From assembly GCF_000373965.1 (NCBI RefSeq), contig NZ_KB892834.1:302600-366599 (forward strand): 64,000 nucleotides of DNA, read 5' to 3'. The translations under genes were made by a program, and so were the position numbers. The stretch is from Uliginosibacterium gangwonense DSM 18521. GTDB taxonomy: Bacteria > Pseudomonadota > Gammaproteobacteria > Burkholderiales > Rhodocyclaceae. Numbering within the stretch: position 1 is the stretch's first letter; every line of letters starts with the position of its first letter. A model generated the notes under the pieces. It was not told the DNA's origin. It searched no databases and saw nothing but the letters and a program-made list of their open reading frames with translations. Below are positions 28,099-36,602 of this stretch, one piece after another.

Positions 28099-28875
28099 GT
28101 GAGTATCCCGAACGAGTTGTTCATCCTGGTGCCGTTGGCATTTGTCACCGGCATCATCAATGCCGCCGTGGGTGGCGGTGGACTGATCCAGGTGCCCGGC
28201 CTGTTTGCCACCCTGCCGCTGGCCACGCCTGCGCAGATCATGGGCACCGACAAGCTCAGTGCAATCATGGGGCATGCGGCGTCCATGCGCCAATATGCCT
28301 TGCGCATGGCTCTGCCGTGGCGGCTGTTGCTGTGGACCTCTCTTGCTGCCTTTGTCGGCGCCTACGGTGGGGTCCGCATCATGTATCTGGTGCCTGCCCA
28401 GTGGATGCGCCCGGTGGTGATCGTGGTGCTGGCCGCGATGCTCGCCTACACCTGGTTTCGCCCGCAGTTTGGCATCCATGACGGGAAGCGGGAAATCACC
28501 CGCCAGGATCTGGGCAAGGGGCTGGCGCTGGGCGCAGTCATCGGGTTTTATGACGGATTCATTGGCCCTGGGACGGGGAGCTTCCTGCTCTTCCTGTTCG
28601 TGCGGATCTTCCACTTCGATTTTCTGCGTGCCACGGCGTGTGCCAAGGTGGTGAATTTCGGCACCAATCTGGCGGCACTGGCTTTTCTGATCCCGGCGGG
28701 CATGGTGTTCTACCACTATGCCATTCCAATGTGCGTGGCGTCCATCCTGGGCGCCCTGATCGGCACGCGGGCAGCCATGAAGGCGGGCAACCAGTGGATT
28801 CGGCGGCTGTTCCTGGTGCTGGCACTGGGGCTGCTGTGTAAGCTGGTCTGGGAAACCTTGCGCGCCTGGGTTTGA
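28099..28875 (+). CDS. TauE/SafE-family membrane transporter
   Basis: A 258-residue membrane protein with about eight hydrophobic segments. The repeated TauE/SafE motifs are VTGIINAAVGGGGLIQVPGL and GFYDGFIGPGTGSFLL. The family exports sulfite, sulfoacetate or other organic anions. The start is GTG at 28099, 7 bp after aroE, so the two form an operon. Its substrate may be an aromatic-pathway or sulfonated compound, but the sequence cannot tell. Confidence 0.88.
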   Translation: MSIPNELFILVPLAFVTGIINAAVGGGGLIQVPGLFATLPLATPAQIMGTDKLSAIMGHAASMRQYALRMALPWRLLLWTSLAAFVGAYGGVRIMYLVPAQWMRPVVIVVLAAMLAYTWFRPQFGIHDGKREITRQDLGKGLALGAVIGFYDGFIGPGTGSFLLFLFVRIFHFDFLRATACAKVVNFGTNLAALAFLIPAGMVFYHYAIPMCVASILGALIGTRAAMKAGNQWIRRLFLVLALGLLCKLVWETLRAWV

Positions 28876-28894
28876 CCCGGCGAAACTCGGCATA

Positions 28895-28923
28895 AAAAGA
28901 AAAAACCCGCCTCACGGCGGGCT
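28895..28923 (-). terminator. Rho-independent terminator of the HiPIP gene
   Basis: On the minus strand CCCGCC pairs with GGCGGG around a GTGA loop, followed by TTTTTTCTTTTT. It lies 80 bp downstream of the HiPIP stop and close to the convergent TauE gene end. Confidence 0.75.
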
Positions 28924-29002
28924 GTCCGGGACCTCGTGGCCTCCCTCGCAGCAGGGCGGTCACAGGTCTCAGTAACCGGGTAGAGTCTGTTTGTGATCTG
29001 CC

Positions 29003-29314
29003 TCAGGCCTTTTTGACCCAAGCGCTACACCACCCCTTGCTCACGACCACCTTGCCGCCCAGCGCCGTACAGACAGCGCTGGCATCGGTAGGTTTGCCCT
29101 GGAAGAAGTTACAGCCGGAGCATGTGCTGCCTTTGACGTAGTTTTTGAACTTGGCCGTATCCACCTTGCTGGCATCTTCCTTGTAGCCAAGCGCTTGGGC
29201 GGTGGGATCGTTCTCGGTCGCCTTGACGGGCGCAGCCACTGCGTCACGCAGGGAAAAAAGCCCTAAGGCAACAGCGGGAGCAGCAAACAACAAGGTGCGA
29301 CGTTGGTTATTCAT
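29003..29314 (-). CDS. High-potential iron-sulfur protein (HiPIP)
   Basis: A 103-residue precursor. The N-terminus NNQRRTLLFAAP is a Tat-type signal, consistent with export of a folded Fe-S protein. Four cysteines ligate one 4Fe-4S cluster (GSTCSGCNFFQGK, SAVCTALGG, KGWCSAW). HiPIPs carry electrons in the periplasm. The ATG at 29314 has AGGAG eight bases upstream. The gene stands alone and has its own terminator. Confidence 0.93.
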   Translation of the reverse strand: MNNQRRTLLFAAPAVALGLFSLRDAVAAPVKATENDPTAQALGYKEDASKVDTAKFKNYVKGSTCSGCNFFQGKPTDASAVCTALGGKVVVSKGWCSAWVKKA

Positions 29315-29515
29315 GATTTCTCCTGATGGGTTGGGCATCAACAAAATGTTGCGACAGAAAGCTTGGCCTGCCTGTCCGCTAACGTCAAGTCCTTAACGCG
29401 CATAGAGGCATCCACGCTGACATGACATGCGCCCCACCTGAAAGACGAACCCGCAGCAACAATCCAGCCCTGCATGCGGTACAGTGACATGTATCGTGTT
29501 CACTGAGCGTCTCAA

Positions 29516-29755
29516 ATGGAAATCAATCCAAATGCCCCAAGCTGCCCCCATGACGGCAGTGCGTTGCAGTTCCAGGATGGGTTGTGGCATTGCGCGCAGT
29601 GTGCCACCCACTACCGCCTGCAAGGGCTGTGCGACACCTGCGGCAAGGAGCTGGAAAAGCTCAATGCCTGCGGCGCCACCAACTGGTTCTGCAATCATTG
29701 CAATACGCTCAAGTCCAAGTCGGTTGTGCAATACCGCTTGGTCAACGCAGCCTGA
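29516..29755 (+). CDS. Zinc-ribbon protein, YfgJ-like
   Basis: A 79-residue protein built from paired cysteines: CPHDG, CAQC, CDTC, then CGATNWFCNHC. The pattern matches the double zinc-ribbon family that includes E. coli YfgJ. The function is unknown. ATG at 29516 is the only reasonable start. It lies upstream of the cyclase gene on the same strand, with 137 bp between them. Confidence 0.8.
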   Translation: MEINPNAPSCPHDGSALQFQDGLWHCAQCATHYRLQGLCDTCGKELEKLNACGATNWFCNHCNTLKSKSVVQYRLVNAA

Positions 29756-29892
29756 GGATCTGTTCAAACCGGGCCGCTTGCCCTTTGGTCCAATACACTT
29801 TTCGCAGGAATGTTCCGTAATGCTCGTTAAAGAGCGATCCACCCAATAGCCCATTGGTTACTTGGCCTCGGTCGTCGTCAGAGGGGGCAGGG

Positions 29893-31893
29893 GTGAACGG
29901 ATTTGATCTGAAGAATGGCTACAACTGGTCTGACCGTTTTTGCATCGGTCTGCCAGAGGTTGACCAGCAACACCACCAGATAACCACACTGGTGAGCCAG
30001 CTTGCCCAACTGGCCAGCACGGATGCCCCCAATCCCAGGCTGTTGGAAGTCGTGCGCGAGTTGCTGGAGACCACCAGCACACACTTTGCGTATGAAGAGG
30101 CGCTGATGCAGCAATACCAGCTCACGCCAGACTTCACCAGTGCCCACCAGAACGCCCACGCCTCGCTCATCGAGCAGATCCGCATCGTGGTCAACATGTT
30201 GGAGACTGCAATTGTCCCCAGCGCCAAAACAGTGGCCAAATTGCTGCCGTTTTTGCACAAATGGCTGATCTTCCATGTGGTAGGCACGGACATGCGCATG
30301 TCCCGGATGATCGGTGCCTTGCAGCGTGGCATGGGGCCGGAGGATGCGGCACGGGAAGGCGTTGCCCAGCAAACCGACTCTCTGGTGGTGTTGCTTGATG
30401 CCCTGAATGATCTGTATGACGATCTTTCGGCCCGCAGTGCCGAGCTACAGGAAGCCCATCATCAACTCTCGTTGAGCGAAGCCCGCTATGCACTGGCACA
30501 ACGGGCAGCCCGCATCGGGAGTTGGGATTACGACCTGCAAAGCGCCACCCTGAGTTGGTCCAAGCAGGTGGAAACCCTGTTTGGCGGCCTGCCCACCGCC
30601 GAAGCCCCTGGGTATGACGCCTATCTGCGCCATGTCCACCCCGATGATCTGGCGTATGTCGAGCGGGCGGTGCATACCACGCTGCAGGACTTGCGCCCTT
30701 ATGACATCGAGCACCGGATCATTCGCCTGGATGGGGTGGTGCGCTGGATTGCCGCCACCGGGGATTTTGTCTGTGCCACAGATGGGAGTGCCCAACGCCT
30801 GGTCGGTGTCATCCGCGACATCACCGACAGCAAGGAGGCCCAGCATCGCCTGGAAGAAATCAATCAGCAACTGACCCTGGCCCTGGGTTCGCTGGAGCGC
30901 CACGCCACCGATCTGACCCGCCTGAATACCTTGAATGAGGGGCTGCAAAGCAGCCTGACCGTACATGACGCCTACGAGGTGCTGGAGCGCACCCTTGCCC
31001 AACTCCAACTCGGCAGCGGAGGCTCGCTTGCCGTCGCCTCCGACCAGGGGCGGACCATGCGCACCGTGGCCAGTTGGGGCGATGGCGCAGGCATGCTCAA
31101 CTGCTTCAATACCCACGACTGCTGGGCCATGCGCCGGGGGCAACGCCACGCACTCCAGCACCCGGACACCGGGCCGCTGTGCAAACATTTCAGCAGCCCC
31201 CCCAGCAGCGCCATTCTCTGCCAACCTTTGCAGGTATTGGGCGAAACATTGGGCCTACTCACCATCAAGGCGCCTGCCGTCATTAACGATACAGACTGGG
31301 CCCGCATCAACCACTTGGCGTCCATGGTCAGCGAATCGCTCAAGCTGGCACTGTCCAACATCCGTCTGCGTGAGGCCTTGCATGAGCAGGCCATCCGCGA
31401 CCCGCTCACCCACCTGCTCAACCGCCGTTACCTGGATGAAACCCTGCCCCGGGAGCTGCATCGTGCCAGCCGCGAGCATCGCAAGCTCTCGGTGGTGATC
31501 CTGGACCTGGATCACTTCAAGCACGTCAATGACACCTGGGGGCATGAGGCGGGGGATGTCGTCCTGGCCCATGTCGCCAAGCTGGTCAGCATTCATCTGC
31601 GCGCCTCAGATCTGGCCTGCCGCTTTGGGGGCGAAGAGTTCGTGGTGGTCATGCTGGGGGCCGATCTGACCGAAGCGAAAGAGCGCATGGAGCACATTGC
31701 CACCCAGGTTCGGGAATCCCACCCCAAGATGCACGATCAGGATTTGCCCGCCGTCAGTTTCTCGGCGGGCATCGCCGAAGCCTTTGTCCATGGCGATACG
31801 GCAGACAAACTCCTGCGTGCAGCCGACCATGCGCTCTATGACGCCAAGGGGGCTGGGCGCAACCGCATCTTCACCGCGCCACTGCCGATCTGA
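29893..31893 (+). CDS. Diguanylate cyclase with bacteriohemerythrin, PAS and GAF domains
   Basis: A 666-residue protein, apparently cytosolic. A bacteriohemerythrin domain (~10-145) carries the di-iron pattern DQQHHQ, HFAYEEALM, HQNAHASL and HVVGTDMRM. A PAS domain (~195-310) and a GAF-like region (~345-490) follow. The GGDEF domain (~500-660) has FGGEEF and a preceding RASD inhibitory-site motif, so it should make c-di-GMP and be product-inhibited. GTG at 29893 with GGGGGCAGG is preferred over a TTG 39 bases upstream. Oxygen or redox sensing through the di-iron site is the likely input. Confidence 0.9.
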   Translation: MNGFDLKNGYNWSDRFCIGLPEVDQQHHQITTLVSQLAQLASTDAPNPRLLEVVRELLETTSTHFAYEEALMQQYQLTPDFTSAHQNAHASLIEQIRIVVNMLETAIVPSAKTVAKLLPFLHKWLIFHVVGTDMRMSRMIGALQRGMGPEDAAREGVAQQTDSLVVLLDALNDLYDDLSARSAELQEAHHQLSLSEARYALAQRAARIGSWDYDLQSATLSWSKQVETLFGGLPTAEAPGYDAYLRHVHPDDLAYVERAVHTTLQDLRPYDIEHRIIRLDGVVRWIAATGDFVCATDGSAQRLVGVIRDITDSKEAQHRLEEINQQLTLALGSLERHATDLTRLNTLNEGLQSSLTVHDAYEVLERTLAQLQLGSGGSLAVASDQGRTMRTVASWGDGAGMLNCFNTHDCWAMRRGQRHALQHPDTGPLCKHFSSPPSSAILCQPLQVLGETLGLLTIKAPAVINDTDWARINHLASMVSESLKLALSNIRLREALHEQAIRDPLTHLLNRRYLDETLPRELHRASREHRKLSVVILDLDHFKHVNDTWGHEAGDVVLAHVAKLVSIHLRASDLACRFGGEEFVVVMLGADLTEAKERMEHIATQVRESHPKMHDQDLPAVSFSAGIAEAFVHGDTADKLLRAADHALYDAKGAGRNRIFTAPLPI

Positions 31894-31990
31894 GAACCTG
31901 TTCAATATCTATAGCGAGAGGCCCTCGGCGGTGCAGAGAGCCTTTCATGAGCCCCGATTACGGCCTCGCAGTCAGGTCATGAACAGGTTC
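31894..31990. repeat. Palindromic MITE-like element, copy B (97 bp)
   Basis: The ends GAACCTGTTCA and TGAACAGGTTC are perfect inverted repeats, flanked by TGA on both sides (possible 3-bp target duplication). Inside, AGCGAGAGGCC and CGGCCTCGC can pair. It shares CCCGATTACGGCCTCGC with copy C and is a shorter version of copy A. The left TGA duplicate is the stop codon of the cyclase gene. Confidence 0.82.
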
Positions 31991-32067
31991 TGAAAGACCG
32001 GCGTTGCCTCGCCCCTGGTCAGTGCTGGTATCCTTGGCTGTTTCCCGGGAAGCTGGATCACTGCCTC

Positions 32068-32400
32068 ATGCCCTCTGCTGCCTTGCCTCTTATCGTGCTG
32101 TGCAATGCGCCGGATCAGGCCTGCGCCGAGCAGATTGCGCAGATTTGTGTGGAACGCAGGCTCGCCGCCTGTGTCAACATCCTCGCGCCCTGCCAATCGG
32201 TGTATCGCTGGCAGGGCAAAGTGGAGCGGGCGACCGAGATTCCCTTGCTGATCAAGACGACCGAAGCGGCCTACCCGGCGCTGGAAGCCCTGGTTCGCTC
32301 GCTTCACCCTTACGAAGTCCCTGAAATTATTGCATTGTGCCCTGCAACGGGCCTGCCCGCCTACCTGAACTGGCTGGCAACGGAAACGGATTCGCTATGA
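32068..32400 (+). CDS. cutA: CutA divalent-cation tolerance protein
   Basis: A 110-residue CutA1. Conserved blocks are RLAACVNILAPCQSVYRWQGKVE, EIPLLIKTT and HPYEVPEIIALP-like HPYEVPEIIALC. The family forms stable trimers; its role in copper tolerance is debated. The gene is followed by dsbD with an ATGA overlap, the same pairing seen in other proteobacteria. Confidence 0.95.
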   Translation: MPSAALPLIVLCNAPDQACAEQIAQICVERRLAACVNILAPCQSVYRWQGKVERATEIPLLIKTTEAAYPALEALVRSLHPYEVPEIIALCPATGLPAYLNWLATETDSL

Positions 32401-34256
32401 AGAGATTTTTCCTCGTCTGGCTGGGCGTCATCCTGCTTAGCTTAAGCGCCCTGGCCTATGGAGCCGACGAACCGCTGCCGCCGGAGCAGGCTTTCAAGGT
32501 GACCGCGCAGAATAGCGATGGGCAGGTGGTGCAGATCCGCATCGATATCGCCCCCGGCTATTACCTGTACCGCGATCAGTTCGCGTTCGCGCTCGACCCG
32601 GCAAGTTTCCAGGCCGACAAACCAACGCTCCCGGCCGGCCTAGAGCACAAAGACGCCTATTACGGCACCCAGATCATCTATCGGGGCAAGCTGGATATTG
32701 CCTTGCCCTACAAGGGGCCGGCCTCGGGGCCGGAAAAGCTGCATATCAGCCTGCGTGGCTGTGCAGACCGCGGCATCTGCTACCCGCCGACCACCTTTGA
32801 CATTACGGTAGAAGCCGCCAACCAGTCCCTCGGCACCCGTAATGTGCCAGGCGCGGATTGGCGTAGTGGCTTGAACAAGGAGGCCATGGATACCCCACAG
32901 GCCCAGGCACCCGTTGTCGGTACGCCTGCCCAGGCGGATGCAGCCGCCAGCGCCCCCATCAGTGAGGACGCCTCACAGATCGCCCGTCTGCTGCGCGGTG
33001 GCAATCTGGCCCTGATCGCGCTGAGCTTCTTTGGCTTTGGCCTGCTGCTGTGCTTCACCCCTTGTACCTTGCCGATGGTGCCGATCATCTCTGGCATCAT
33101 CGTCGGGCATGGGCACAAGATTTCGCACACCCGCGCTTTTGTCCTCAGTAGCGCTTACGTGTTGGGCATGGCCGTTGTCTATGCGCTGGCAGGCGTGCTG
33201 GCAGGCTTCTCCGGCCAACTCTTGTCGGCATGGCTGCAAAACGCCTGGGTACTGGGCGCCTTTGCGCTGATTTTCGTGCTGTTGGCGCTGGCGATGTTTG
33301 GCGTCTATGAGTTGCAACTACCCACAAGTTGGCAGCATCGATTGTCGAGCCAGGCACACCATCACAGTGGCTCGGCACATCAGCTGGCATTGATGGGGGC
33401 GATCTCGGCCCTGATTGTCGGCCCTTGTGTGGCTGCGCCGTTGGCCGGCGCACTCATCTATATTGCCCAAACACATGACGCGCTATTGGGCGGGCTTGCA
33501 CTGTTCATGCTCGGCCTCGGGATGGGCGCTCCGCTGGTATTGGTCGGGGTGGCAGCACGACGCTTCCTGCCCAAGCCCGGGGGCTGGATGGAAGGGGTGC
33601 GGCGTTTCTTCGGCCTGGTGCTGCTGGGTACGGCCCTGTACATCGTCTCCCCGGTACTGCCGCCGGTTGTACCAATGCTGGGCTGGGCCGTGCTGCTGGT
33701 GACCTGCGGGGTCTTTCTGCGGGCGCTGGATGCGCTGCCCGACGCGGCTCATGCCACGCAGCGCGTGCTCAAAGCCATCGGCATCCTGGTGCTGCTGGCC
33801 GGGGCGGCGATCTTTGTGGGGGCGCTGGCCGGTTCGCGCAACCCCTTGCAACCACTGGCTGGGCTGCGGGTTGCCAATGCGAGTGTGATCAAGGCGCCAG
33901 CCTTTGTGCGCATCAAGAATACTGCTGAACTGGACGCACAGATTGCGGCCAGCGCTCGTCCGGTCATGCTCGACTTTTATGCCGACTGGTGCGTAAGCTG
34001 CAAGGAAATGGAATCGCAGACCTTTACCGACCCCGTTGTGGCTCGCCAGCTGTCAGGTTTCACCTTGTTGCAGGTGGATGTCACCGCCAATACGCCTGAT
34101 GACCGGGCGCTGCTCGCCCGCTTTGGGCTGTTTGGCCCACCGGGCATCCTGTTCTTCGCACCCGGTGGGGATGAAAAGCCCGCGCAACGTGTCATCGGCT
34201 TTATGGCAGCCGAGCGTTTTGGTCCGCGCCTGCAAGAGATTGCCAATGCCCGCTGA
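32397..34256 (+). CDS. dsbD: Thiol:disulfide interchange protein DsbD
   Basis: A 619-residue DsbD. After a signal peptide (~1-22) comes the periplasmic alpha domain with the Cys pair in LRGCADRGICYPP. A central eight-helix membrane domain has CFTPCTLPM and GPCVAAPLAG. The C-terminal thioredoxin domain has DWCVSCKEME. It passes electrons from cytosolic thioredoxin to periplasmic DsbC and cytochrome-maturation proteins. The ATG overlaps the cutA stop, and the next gene starts inside its last codons. Confidence 0.96.
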   Translation: MKRFFLVWLGVILLSLSALAYGADEPLPPEQAFKVTAQNSDGQVVQIRIDIAPGYYLYRDQFAFALDPASFQADKPTLPAGLEHKDAYYGTQIIYRGKLDIALPYKGPASGPEKLHISLRGCADRGICYPPTTFDITVEAANQSLGTRNVPGADWRSGLNKEAMDTPQAQAPVVGTPAQADAAASAPISEDASQIARLLRGGNLALIALSFFGFGLLLCFTPCTLPMVPIISGIIVGHGHKISHTRAFVLSSAYVLGMAVVYALAGVLAGFSGQLLSAWLQNAWVLGAFALIFVLLALAMFGVYELQLPTSWQHRLSSQAHHHSGSAHQLALMGAISALIVGPCVAAPLAGALIYIAQTHDALLGGLALFMLGLGMGAPLVLVGVAARRFLPKPGGWMEGVRRFFGLVLLGTALYIVSPVLPPVVPMLGWAVLLVTCGVFLRALDALPDAAHATQRVLKAIGILVLLAGAAIFVGALAGSRNPLQPLAGLRVANASVIKAPAFVRIKNTAELDAQIAASARPVMLDFYADWCVSCKEMESQTFTDPVVARQLSGFTLLQVDVTANTPDDRALLARFGLFGPPGILFFAPGGDEKPAQRVIGFMAAERFGPRLQEIANAR

Positions 34257-34824
34257 AAACGCATCCGAACTGCCCGCATTGACACCCAAGGCCCAAGCGC
34301 CCGCCACAAACCCGACGACCAAAGCCGTGCGCTGGCGCAGGTTGCGCACCGCCCTGCATCTGCTTGCCTGCGCCAGCCTGCTGTTCTTTGGCTGTGTGCG
34401 GGGCGGCGCCTTCATGGTGGTGCCGGTACTCCCCTTCTTCTTGCTCTGGTTGGGCTGGAGCGGCTATGTGATCTGGCGCCAACCGGCGCGCCGCAAGCGG
34501 CAATACGCACTGATCGGCCTGTGGCTATTCGGCATTGCGCTACCCTTGGGCTTAGCGCAATGGCGTGCCCCCCGGATACGCGCTGAAGCCGAGCGGATTC
34601 TGGTCCAGGTGGAAACCTATCATCAGCAGCATGGCAGTTACCCCGAGCGCCTGGAAGACATCGGCATGAACAGCCTGCAAACCCAGGTGGGCTGGGGCAT
34701 CCACTATGGCTTACTGGACAACGGCAGTGGCACGCCCATCCTGAGTCACCAGTCCGCTCATAACATGTTCGACTTCTATACTTGGGATTACACCAATCAA
34801 CGCTGGGAATTCCAGCCCGACTAA
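34246..34824 (+). CDS. Small membrane protein with pilin-like C-terminal region
   Basis: A 192-residue protein of unknown function. A basic N-terminus is followed by two or three hydrophobic segments (~40-75 and ~85-105). A soluble part begins RAEAERILVQVETYHQQHG and SYPERLEDIG, resembling the helix-to-strand region of GspG-type pseudopilins. There is no prepilin cleavage site. The start ATG overlaps the dsbD end by 11 bp, so it is in the cutA-dsbD operon and might serve thiol or envelope biogenesis. Confidence 0.7.
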   Translation: MPAENASELPALTPKAQAPATNPTTKAVRWRRLRTALHLLACASLLFFGCVRGGAFMVVPVLPFFLLWLGWSGYVIWRQPARRKRQYALIGLWLFGIALPLGLAQWRAPRIRAEAERILVQVETYHQQHGSYPERLEDIGMNSLQTQVGWGIHYGLLDNGSGTPILSHQSAHNMFDFYTWDYTNQRWEFQPD

Positions 34825-34843
34825 ACTGCTTTTAACCCCCGCC

Positions 34844-35194
34844 ATGACTATCGCCCGCCTGAACCCCGCCCCCCGCTATGCCGATGCCACCGTCTTTCGC
34901 GGCATCGTGCACGCTGTTGAAGTGCCGACCATTGAGGATGGTGATATCCGCCACCAGACCGAGAGCATGCTGGATCTACTTGAAAAAACCTTGGAGCAGG
35001 CAGGGTCGTGCAAGTCGCGCCTGTTGATGGCTACGATCTACCTGATCGACATGGCGGATTACGATGGGATGAATGCGGTGTGGGAAAAATGGCTGCCACC
35101 GGGCGCAGCCCCCTCACGTGCCTGCGTACAAGTCGTGCGATTAGCCAAGCCGGGTTGGCGTGTGGAAATCGCGGTGCAAGCAGCACAGCGCTAA
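34844..35194 (+). CDS. RidA family protein
   Basis: A 116-residue protein of the RidA/YjgF fold. The helix QTESMLDLLEKTLEQAGSCK and the site residues SRACVQVVRLAKPGWRVEIA, with the active-site Arg and Glu, are present. RidA proteins hydrolyse reactive enamine/imine intermediates from PLP enzymes, but several subfamilies have other roles. It lies 19 bp after the membrane-protein gene and may be in the same transcript. Confidence 0.85.
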   Translation: MTIARLNPAPRYADATVFRGIVHAVEVPTIEDGDIRHQTESMLDLLEKTLEQAGSCKSRLLMATIYLIDMADYDGMNAVWEKWLPPGAAPSRACVQVVRLAKPGWRVEIAVQAAQR

Positions 35195-35223
35195 AGCGGT
35201 CGCGCAACGTTTCAAGCAAACAG

Positions 35224-35259
35224 CCCCCACACCCACATGGCAGATGGGCGCGGGGGCCG
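35224..35259 (-). terminator. Possible terminator of the TRAP binding-protein gene
   Basis: On the minus strand GCCCCC pairs with GGGGGC with a second CCCAT/ATGGG-like stem inside, then TGTTTGCTTG. The tail is a weak T-tract, so this is tentative. Confidence 0.4.
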
Positions 35260-35267
35260 AGGAGGCA

Positions 35268-36236
35268 TCAACCGCGTTCGGTCATCAGGCGCAGCAGGGT
35301 GGCGCTGGTGGCAGGGTTGTCCATGAAGGGCTTGTAGATCGGTGACACACGGGAGATGTAGGCCGTGCTGTTACGCGGATCGATGAACTTCACCCCTTCC
35401 TTCTCCAGCTTGGTGCGTGCTGCGCCCATGCGCTTGGTCCACATGTCCCGATCTGCCATCACGGATTCGCGCGCGGCGGTACGGAAGGCCTTCTTGTCAG
35501 CGTCAGACAGTTGCTTCCAGACAGCCTCGGAGACTACCAGCGCTTCGAACTGCACGAAGTGATTGCTCATCACAAAGTACTTGGCGTTCTTGTAGTGCTG
35601 GTCTGTCTCATAGGCCAACAGATCGTTTTCGGCAGAATCCACCTCTTGGGACTCCAGCGCTGCATTGACCTTGTCATAGCCCATGACAACCGGGGAGCCC
35701 CCCAGCACAGTCACCAGATTCTTCAGATCGGGGCGATTGGGAACGCGCACCTTCAGGCCCTGGAAATCCGCCGTGGAATGGGCAGGCTTGTTGCGCATGT
35801 AAAACGAGCGAGTGCCGCCGTCATACCAGCCCAGCACCACCAGCCCTTTTTCGCGCAGTTCCTTTTCCACGCTCTTGCCGATGTCGCCATCGAGCACGGC
35901 AAACATCTGCTTGCTGTCACGGAAGATGAAGGGCAGTTGCAGCACCTGGGCGCTGGGGGCCAACTTGGCGATGGCACCACCGGTCAGGATCGATGCACTG
36001 AGCTCACCCGTGCGCAGCGCCTTGAACAGCTTGTTCTGATCGGCAATGGCCGACACCGGCTCGAACTTGGGCGCAAATCGCTCGCCATCGATGTCCTTGA
36101 CCTTTTCAAGGAAGGATTGCAAGGCCAGCGTGCTGGGATGCTCGGGCGCCTGGGGCGACCAGGCCGCAAAATCAGCCGCCAGGGCAGAAGCAGGGAACAA
36201 TACGGTGGCCAGAATTGAAACAAGAATTTTTTTCAT
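35268..36236 (-). CDS. TRAP-type (DctP family) solute-binding protein, orphan
   Basis: A 322-residue periplasmic protein with a signal peptide cleaved after ALA (~20). It has the DctP-fold features: LPFIFRDSKQMFAVLDGD, GWYDGGTRSFYMRNKP, the substrate-carboxylate-binding segment GLKVRVPNRPDL, and VDSAENDLLAYET. Such proteins deliver organic acids to DctQM permeases. No permease genes adjoin it. Divergent to it, across 366 bp, is the large FAD/Fe-S oxidoreductase, so a shared substrate or shared regulation is possible. Confidence 0.9.
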   Translation of the reverse strand: MKKILVSILATVLFPASALAADFAAWSPQAPEHPSTLALQSFLEKVKDIDGERFAPKFEPVSAIADQNKLFKALRTGELSASILTGGAIAKLAPSAQVLQLPFIFRDSKQMFAVLDGDIGKSVEKELREKGLVVLGWYDGGTRSFYMRNKPAHSTADFQGLKVRVPNRPDLKNLVTVLGGSPVVMGYDKVNAALESQEVDSAENDLLAYETDQHYKNAKYFVMSNHFVQFEALVVSEAVWKQLSDADKKAFRTAARESVMADRDMWTKRMGAARTKLEKEGVKFIDPRNSTAYISRVSPIYKPFMDNPATSATLLRLMTERG

Positions 36237-36602
36237 GAGATGATGCAGAAACGGATGAGTACCGTATTTGTACCAGATCTACGTAGTACTACGTATTTGA
36301 ACCCCTGATCTGTATATAGACCCAGCTTATCTCAATCGCATAAAAAATATGCTTTTGACCTAAAAATCAGGGTATATACATTGTCAAACAAGAGCTTACA
36401 GGAAAACCCTTATAATGCATGCAACAACCTGGATGGCTGCATCCATGGTTTGAGCTGACGAACGGATGCCAGCCATTAAATCCATGATGCACGGCAACAA
36501 AGTCCGTTTTCCTGAATACCCATGCTATCGGCCGCGTCGCCTTTTATTGGCACTGGCCCTAAAATAGCTCACCCCAGTTGCTCAAGCACAACGACCGTCG
36601 AC
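36237..36602. other. Divergent intergenic region between TRAP gene and oxidoreductase
   Basis: This 366-bp AT-rich interval has no gene. It holds the TACGTAGTACTACGTA palindrome near the TRAP start and a TATAAT at 36411-36416 that could serve the oxidoreductase. Direct or inverted pieces (GGATGGCTGCATCC, GGATGCCAGCC) lie at 36430-36476. A -35 box at correct spacing is not obvious. Confidence 0.5.
36280..36295. promoter_or_regulatory. Perfect 16-bp palindrome, candidate operator
   Basis: TACGTAGTACTACGTA reads the same on both strands. It lies 44 bp upstream of the TRAP binding-protein start, where a GntR- or TetR-type repressor would act. No regulator gene is adjacent. Confidence 0.5.
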
